This document shows positions 26,601 through 35,600 of a stretch of 64,000 bases of DNA, one piece after another. The stretch's first letter is position 1. Every line of letters begins with the position of its first letter. The notes under the pieces are model-generated. The model saw only the letters and a list, made by a program, of their open reading frames with translations. It made no database searches and was not told where the DNA came from. Location of the stretch: positions 128,698,755-128,762,754 of the forward strand of contig OW804094.1 of NCBI GenBank assembly GCA_942159475.1, read 5' to 3'. A program made the position numbers and the translations under genes. The stretch comes from Sthenelais limicola. Taxonomy: Eukaryota > Annelida > Polychaeta > Phyllodocida > Sigalionidae.

Positions 26601-29600
26601 GGAGGACAATGAAATGAAGAATGTGGGAACTCCAATTTGCCTAATGGTGGCTATTACTTCCCCTCTTTTAGTTTTAAAGTACATTGGGCTATTCCTTAAT
26701 TGACGATACACACTGAAGCCGTCATCTAGACCACTAATTGCATCTCTGCTTTGTTGACTTACAACATCAGATACAGTATAGGCATTATTTCGAATCTGCC
26801 TCATTGCGAATGAAGCCTTTTGATACACAAATTCGGTTTGGTATCTTTTATATTTGAAAAAAATAGATTCAGCATTATTGGCGATGCGCCTATCGTCAGA
26901 GCGCAACTCCCACCGTGTGCGCTCTAGGAATTTGACATCTTTTGGGAAAATTTCGCTGACTGGTAATCCGCCATAAAGTGAGGGAAAACTCATTTCTTCA
27001 CACTCATTATCGTACACAATGTTCATAGGTCGGTTGGCTTCAGATGGTGCTACATCTAAGTATTCACTTTCCAAAAGAGTATTGCCGAAACATGCATTTG
27101 GATCAATCCCAACTTCTGAAAAATTGTCTGTTATTTCAACTTCCTCTACTTCAGCCCCTTCTGCAGTGTTACTTTCAGGCAGTGACCCTAAATTACCTCC
27201 AATACCAATTTCTGATACATAGTCATTGTTTCCTGAAATGTCACATTCCTGATCCATGTGTGCATTAACGTATTCATTACAATTGGATTCTCCATCACTA
27301 AAAATATCATCGTAACCATTATCTTCCCTTATTTCCATCCCTTGGTCTAACTCAATATCATTTCCCTCAACGTCAGGCTCTGATAATTCCCTTACGGTGC
27401 GTGCTAGCCATTCAGGATTAACTTGAATGTCATGACGTTTATAGATCGGGCTATTTTGTAGCAGATATTCAAGACTTGCTAAAACAACATGAGGCCGGAC
27501 GTTCATGCGTCTATAAACTGAATTGTATTGCAACTTCCGCTTAAGGCGCACAGACACTGTTCCTTCATCATTTATAAAACGTGGCAGTTGTGTAATTGTA
27601 GGTTCAATGTCTGTTGGTACATTAATCACATTGCCAAATAATTGAAGTTGACCGCCACGAGGCAAGAGTTTAATGTCCATGAATGGTATTCGCAACGCTA
27701 TGAGTTTCTCTTCTTCAGGTGTTAGGTCTAAAATTGGATGCTTGGCTGGAAAGCTCATCCCATTGAGATAACTAAGTGGAGGAACATTGCCTCCGACCAC
27801 TATTCGTTTACACGTATGACATGCATACAGATTGGTGTGATTATTAAAGTCAGGACGGAGGAATCTTTCAAAGAGAGGACGCTTATGTTTAGGTATTTCC
27901 TGCACTTGGCGTTTGAAGAGAATTATATAGCAAACACAACACGTATATACAGGACCAGCATTTAATTGTGCATGCTTAACTGAAAAGTGGGCAAAATATT
28001 CCTCAACTGAAAGGTCAATTGGTGTAGGATGTCTATCTGTCTCGATGAAGTTATCGTTAGGATTATACTCATCCTCCCCCTCCTCAATATCATGCCACTC
28101 CCCATCAAATTCACTCCTATCAACAGAAACAGGTGGTTGTGGTTCTTCTCCGGAAACACCGCCACCTAGAGCCTCTTCTTCCAATTGGTCAGTCTCACCA
28201 GGTACCAAATCCCTCGCAGTTATCCCTACATTAGGGTCCCTTGTGCTTATCTTAACACGTGTTCCTCTTGGCTTGGAAGTCTGTGGTGCAGGAGGAACAC
28301 GTTTTGCTCTTGGCTTGGAAGGCTTGGAAGGAGGCACGCATGATTTAACCTTATCTGAGGTCACTTTACGTCTAGACACTTTCTGAGACTCATTACCGGG
28401 ACATTCATTAACTTGAGTGGCCGCTGCAGACCGTTTCCGAGTACGAATAGTGCGACATTCATTAACTGGGGTTGCTAGTGCCGATGCTTTCTGAGACTGG
28501 CATCGATTACGTTTAGGGGGACATTCATTATCATGACTGGTTGGCTGGGCATTATCATGACTGGTTCCCTGGGCTCTCTTACGAATATTAATCTTTTCTC
28601 GAGCAATCTTCCTCTTTGATTTCTTATCCGCAAACTCAGCTGCAGTCAATTGACCTGTTATAGCCCTCTTTTTTTCTCCTTGTCTATCACGCGCCACAAC
28701 GTTAGCATTAGAATTTCTCATCACTTCACTTGTACTTTCACTTAGCGGAATTATTACATCCGAATTAGGCATATAAACTGCTGTTTGAGCCTCATGAACT
28801 ATCCTACTACACCTCTGTTGGATATTGGGCACTACCAGGGGCGTGTAACTTTTTTCAACGAGTGTGTATGTAGAAGCAGCGTTGGCAGACTTTTCCCTAT
28901 ATGCAGGAATTGAGTTGTTAAGGAATTGCACAGGTTGAGATCTGAACAACTGCACTGATTCCAATTCAATTGGGACTATTTCAAAAGATCTACGTACAGG
29001 GCTGTTGAAAAGTTTTTGGAGGTGATCAAACATTTTCTCAAATGTAGTATATAATAAGATGCAAGCTTTGCCATTAGGTGTCGGCATACCAAAGCGTGTA
29101 CACGAGTGAGGATCAAATATCGCATACCTGCCACTTGTGGCGTCATGAACGATAGCAATACACTTGTCAGAGCTGAAGAAACACATCGTACGTGATTTTG
29201 ACAAAGCACTAACCATTTGATTCCTAAAATTATAAACGTCATCTATGAACCCTACTAGAGGGCCTAATGTTTTCAGATTGTATTTAAAAGTATCCATGAT
29301 CAGTCTCCTGGGGACTTCGTCTATGTTCAGAAAGTCATTTTCAAACAGAGGCCGCACCTTAGAATAAAGCTGATCACCTCTTTCAAGAATGCGGTCTATG
29401 TCAGAACGTTTCATATTTAGGACTTTATGGTGGCTGTTCTTACAAAGAAAAACGATGCTATTGGTAACACATTGTGTACCTGCATTATTGCCGAAGCGCT
29501 GGTCACCTTGGCTACAAGAACCTGTTACAGATTGGAAGGGAGGAATACGCTTTGGGGCTGACATAGTAGGTTGGGAATTGAATCTGAATGATTATATTCA

Positions 29601-32600
29601 AACAGTCTTTCATAGAATGTAATGATTGTATTCAAACAGTCTTTCATAGAACGTATATTGATTTATATAAGTTAGCTTTGTGTACTTGCGAAAGGGTCGT
29701 ATTTCGTAAGTGTACAGGTATGATTTATACAAGTTTGCTTTGTGTACTTGCGAAAGGGTCGTATTTCGTAAGTGTACAGGTATGTTTCAGAGATTAAAAG
29801 CGAAAGGGTCGTATTTCGCAAGTAATAAGTTGTTGTGACAGAATAGTAATCTGTGTGAGTGAGAGTGCTCTCTGCTCTCTGCTGCTCACACACGTCCACA
29901 CGATATCTAATCTTATGCCACAATAACACAGGCGATGTCAAACGGGGTAACGGCTAACGGGGTTAATTCGACACCCTCCCTTCCCCCACCCCCACCCCAA
30001 AACCATCACCTCATCCACAGCCGCCAGTCAGTCAATAACGGGGTTAACTGAACACCCTCCCAACTTGACACCCTTTGACACCCTTCACACCAACACAGTG
30101 CAGAGGATTAACGGGGTTAACTGAACACCCTCCCAACTCCCGCCAGCCACAACACCCCAACCTCCCGCCAGCCACAACACCCCAACCTCCCAACTCCGGC
30201 CAGCCACAACACCCCAACCCGCCACTGACCAGGCCACCGCCACTGACCAGGCCACCGCCATCCAGGCACCCAGGCCACGCCACAACACACTCAAGTGGAA
30301 AGGGGCCCAATATGGGTGGACAGACTGACTGGGACACAGGCGCAGGCCGAGCAGGCGAGCCGGCGACTGAGCCGGCGACTAAGGTCTTATCAGCTTGGCT
30401 CAGAAAGCTAGCCCGGCTATCAGCCAAAACCATTATACGCCAATTACCCCCTTTGAGAGACAAAAGATCAACCCTGACCGACGACTTTTGCCGACATTAA
30501 ATAAAGCCTATTAAATAAATAAATTCAAAAAAAAAATTCGGCCCATACACTGTAACAGGTTATTTGCTAGGAGTATGCCCAAAACTGACGAAATACAGGG
30601 CTATCAAGTGGAGGAAAGTGGCTGGAAACACAATTTTGACCAAAACTGGCCAAAGTTACAGTATATGTAAAACCATAAGAGGTACTTTAAGGGGATTTAT
30701 TGACAATAAGAAGCTCCGCTAATAACCTAATCAGCTTATTTCCACAAGTGGACGTAGTTTAATATTAACGCCCTCAGGCAAAAGATATGGACCATACAAA
30801 CCAGCTTTGCCAGAAACGCTATCAACCTACACAAAACACAATACATACTTAATCATCCATTCCAGCAAAATAAATGCATACATCATTTGAAAATAACGAG
30901 TTTAACTCACCGCGTGACCGAGGGGCCAAAGTTGGGGTTTATTTGCAGTTGGGCATGAAGCCAGTCGATTGCTTCTGTCGCTGAGAAACAATCTTCATAT
31001 GATTTCATGTAACGTCGATGACGGCTAGTTGGCATACCATTTCTAAACGTCCGGATGACTTCATTCCACTGTAAAATAAATAATTTAATTGAAGACCTTA
31101 GCAGTAAAAAGAGACCGGAGAAGAAACTGAATGTTCAAGGATGCAATATAAGCCAATTCCCACATGCAGAAATAATTAAAATAAAAATACTGGACTTTCC
31201 TTGACTTTACAATCTCAAAACGGAACGGTTCATGGAAGCTTAGCTAGCATAAACATTGATGATGAGAATGAATGGAGTAGCGCGGAAACAAGAGTAACTA
31301 GTGCATTATCCATCATATTGTTGACTTGCTTAAAACACAGGTACACAAATAATATAAGTTTCCATTGAATCTAATGCCTTCCTCTCCCTACTCATTAGCC
31401 CCGTATTAATCTTAATCCCTTGTGAGATGTCAACAGTAATACCCAGCAGGACTAGGCAGTCACAGCTGCAGATAATCCGATAATCCCTCTATTATAACAT
31501 CATCTATTTTATTTAGATTTATCTACTTGAGCGGTTGCGTCCTAAATGGGTTACGTATATCTAAACAAAGTTTCGTACTGTACACACCTCCTATTTGGAT
31601 TATGTTTTGTCTTAGAAAACTGATGTTTATAAATATATCTAAACCGACAAGGCTGTATTGTAAGGGATTTATCAACTGCCACACAAAAGGTGCACATTAG
31701 TAATTTTGAAAAGGGGATCATACATATTCACGAGATGATTTGCCAAAGATAATGGAAGTGCAATAAAAAAGTACCGTCTATGCCATTCTGACGATATCAT
31801 ATACTTCTTTATAGGGAACATTAAAAGGTGGAATATAAAACCGCGACATTGACTTAAGCCAAGGCTTAAATTTCAGAGGCATAATCGATCCAGGTACCAC
31901 GCAAAAATGGGTTAATGACGATTCTCAGTGCATTTATAAACACCGACAGGTAATATAATGAATCTAAGAAAAATCAGCTTCATTTCATCAGAACATTAGT
32001 GTGTTGCATAAAGATCTACCTGACTGTAGAACAAAATGGGATTGTCAGTGCATTGTGCATCAAACAATTGGAAATGTGGCATTGTTCACTTGGTGGCTCA
32101 CGCGATGTTTGCTTTTATGGGTGCATGTTAGGGTTGTTTGCCTTTGGAAGTCATAACCTTCACAAACCTAGGTGCGAATTAGATTTTTGCTTTGCATCTT
32201 CGTGCAAATTGCGCGTATTTATACTTCAAATTGAAGGAGCCGACTGCAATTTCCAGGGTTCGGGCAGATTATTTACCAAAGCAAGGGGGATTTGAATTAA
32301 AATCGACATATTGTTTGCTAACGTATCATTGGCGTTCGTTGTTCATATCTGGAAAATCTAAAGTTTGCGATTTCTAACATTGAGTTGGACGTGTTCCCTC
32401 ATTTTGAAATGCAGACACCTTCAGTGATGATACACATAGTAGGATTTTAAATTGCAGCTTTGTACTCTTAAAACTCTCGCTATCCATATGGTGGGAGATG
32501 CTGTAGATTATCATCGACATTATTATTATTGTCCATACTGTGGTAGGTCTGTGATGCATACGTACATCTCCATTTACCGATTATGTCTGTTAGACACGCA

Positions 32601-35600
32601 CATTCCACGGAGCAACAATCACAGAGCGTACATAAGTCATGCTGGTCGACAGTTTGCTCGGAGGAACAAAACACCGCTTCTTCAGTTCTTGAACCCAGCT
32701 GAGACAGAAGGAAGGCTTTGGCCTCATATCCAACAGGTGCAAAGGAGAAAGGAAGCGACAGTTATGGTGCAAGAAGAGGGGTGGGCAGGTGCCTTCTCGT
32801 GACAAGAACCAAGGAATGTGCGCGTGCATGTGTGAACCATACCATGCGTGAAACACTCATCAAAGGAAACGATTCATTCATGGTATTTACCTGGCTGATA
32901 CATTACACCACACGACCAAGCAGATAAAGCAAGCCAGGCAATTTATGCAAATACCTCACCCCAGAGTTATAGAAATAAACCGAAATCGTTTTAATATTCC
33001 GTTATATACAGAGTGATTTCCATACGCCAAGCCCAAGGCCTTTTCATGCTTCTTGCACTACAAGTTATCGCTTCATTCACCAAGCCCCAACTACCTGGTA
33101 TTTGTATTACCTGACTACATATATTTATTCTTTACCCACTCGCCAAACAAATAGAATGATGCGCCCGCCAATCGTGGCCATGTCTTTATTCATTTTTTTC
33201 TTTCAATGACACCAGAGATATAGTTTGGGCGCGCTTGACATAAGGTGGGGAAAGGGGGCGGACGAGGTATAAACCAGGTGTGCTCCCTCACATTATTAAT
33301 CACGGGAGAATGTTTTTTAACACTTCCTATGTATATCAATGGAGCGGTGGTTTATAATAGGTACATTTATATACAGAAGCAGTCAATTAGATTTTAATTT
33401 AGACATAGATGATAAGTGGGACGACCTCAGAACATTTCAATCTAGGCTCAGAGCTCCAAACTGAGGGAAACCTCTTGCTCAAAAACAACAAAATGCCATT
33501 AATGATTATAATGCCATTAATATCTCCTACTCTAGGGCCAGGAAAGCCAAAAGTGCAGTAGACGTTCAATAATTGACATAACATGATTCTTGTCTGATCA
33601 GATCTTACAGGCTGTGAGCCTAGACTGATTATGATTTTATGATATGTGCTAAAGCACTTGCAGCTAAAGCTATATGAACTTATTAATGAAGCTATGATCT
33701 TGGGAATATCAGAAGCTTATATCAATTTATCTCTCAGGCTTACCGGTCCGGCTCTTACGGATAATATACATAATGATACGATAAGAGGAGTGGTACCTAG
33801 ATATTTCCGCTGACATAATGACCTATGATCAATGGTCGACCACTTCACATTTTTCTAATTCCTGCGGTTCGATTCATACTGTCATATCTACCCGCCTCTG
33901 GATGTTTTATGTTACATCAGAGTAATTTATTACTTGAGAGGTTACGTATTATTACGAACTACTAGTACTGCTTGGAAATATATGCCCATAAAGCTCTCAA
34001 GGGAACGATACGGTCTTGGTATGAATGAAATCAATTATCCATTGCTATCAAAACAGATGGGTACTTGGTGATACAGTAATCTATTTCCCGCTTCTGATTA
34101 ATATGATTTCAAAACGGTGCACTGTATTGGGTGACAGAATCATAAAGCTCCGGTGGTACCTTATAGCAAATCAACAAGTAATTAGAGGCCATAACGTTAA
34201 CGGCAAGGAATATCTCAATCTAGGTCAACCGTACAATTAAGGATCCGAGCTTTCAAATATATATGTAATCATCGGTTATATATAGGACTTCTCGTGAATA
34301 TAAAATATTCAGTGTTAATCGTCAGACAAATATTATACCATTGCTCCCGATTTCGGATAAGACAGTTATATGTGAGGTTTCCAATGGGTTTTCCAACAGA
34401 TTAACATTTACTCATTAATACATGACATTTATGCGGTTCCAATTTAGGACTCCCATAACGACGTTACGTTCAAACGTACATAAGAGGGGAAGGAAGGGGA
34501 ACTGGTGGGGAGGGCAAAATATAGGCTTGGAAAAGTGTAGGCCCTGATACTAGGCCTCCAATTTTTCGTTTGATTGCAGTGGAAAGCCTCAGGAGGTAGA
34601 CTAGAAACCTAGGTGTAAGTGACAGGCAAAACGAGTTAACAACCACCTTCACTTCAATAAGTATAGGTCATTGCGAGCTAGAATGTTTGCACCGAATCTC
34701 GGTATTGTTGACAAGCTGGAGTATCTTCTTGGCCTTTTCACCCGGGGAGAAGCTGGGGGTCAGGGCCATGGCCTTGCTTTTGACCCTAATCTCTTCATGT
34801 GGGAAATCATCACTTTCATACATGATCGAACTCCTTGCGGGGCACAGGACATATGTTTTCAGGAGGTATTTGTAGTATGGGTAGCTTGAACATGGATTTG
34901 AATTGTAAAGTTGCAATATAGATACATCCGCTACTATTATTTTAGCAATCAATGGCAATAGTATTTATGATACATCACACAAAGTGGCACCAACGGGGGA
35001 CATCTCTCAAGAATTATTATGGCTCACTTAAGAAAAGAAGTAGCAGATAGCATTTACAGCAGTAATAATCATTCAGCTTCTTTAATGGAATAGTAAGTGG
35101 ACGCGAAATCTGTGAACTGATAAAGGTACCAAAATCTGTAGGCAAGTGTCTCAAGACGTGAGAGACACCCCTCAAGCATCTAATGATTATGGACAACAAT
35201 CATTAACAACTATTATCAGCAGTGATAATCGAGCCAGCTTGTATGAAGACAGAACAAGCAGTCACGGTCAGCTGCGTAAAGACAAGAGTCTAGACTGTCA
35301 AAACACAAGATGCTAAAAGGCAGGCGTCGCCCAAGGGGTTGGAAGCGGCTGACAGGTGGAATAGCAAGATGCAGATTTAAGATTTTCCTCGGCACATTGT
35401 ATCAAATGGCAGGTGTTTAAGTGGAGGCATGCAATTACGGCGTATTACACTTTTTACAGGTAACATGAGACTTAACGGTCCCTAGTCAATTCTAAAGAAT
35501 GCAAAAGATCATCATCAAGGGCTACTCATTTGAGATAATTATTACTAATTATGTTAATGGTATCGATGGGTTGAAAGAGGAAAATGATAGAACCAGTCTA

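Larger units (their letters stand above)
18440..30540 (-). mobile_element. Helentron/Helitron2-type rolling-circle transposon, about 12 kb, apparently coding-intact
   Basis: The limits are estimates. They enclose the Rep/helicase/endonuclease ORF (29564-22761), the RPA-like gene (22177-19444) and the minisatellites next to them on each side. Exact termini were not found: no clear CTRR-hairpin end or asymmetric inverted termini could be proven by eye. The endonuclease domain at the C-terminus of the helicase protein and the subterminal tandem repeats are known marks of Helentrons rather than canonical Helitron1. Insertion is in DEPDC1 intron 2 in the sense orientation. The lack of stops in 2267 codons and the clean splice phases of the second gene suggest recent activity. 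Confidence 0.7.

Noticed and set aside
30770..30830. A possible extra DEPDC1 exon after exon 2 with an acceptor-like TAG
   Set aside because: Exon 2 joins exon 3 directly in phase across the DEP domain, and this segment matches nothing in the family.
32452..32930. Overlapping frames on both strands, one with CPYCGRS
   Set aside because: A single CxxC is not evidence of a finger; no second pair and no supporting context.
33370..34240. Several open segments on the plus strand, including a 71-codon frame, that might be a degraded viral or retroelement polymerase
   Set aside because: The segments do not share a frame, have mixed stop codons, and show no polymerase motif. I could not support an origin.
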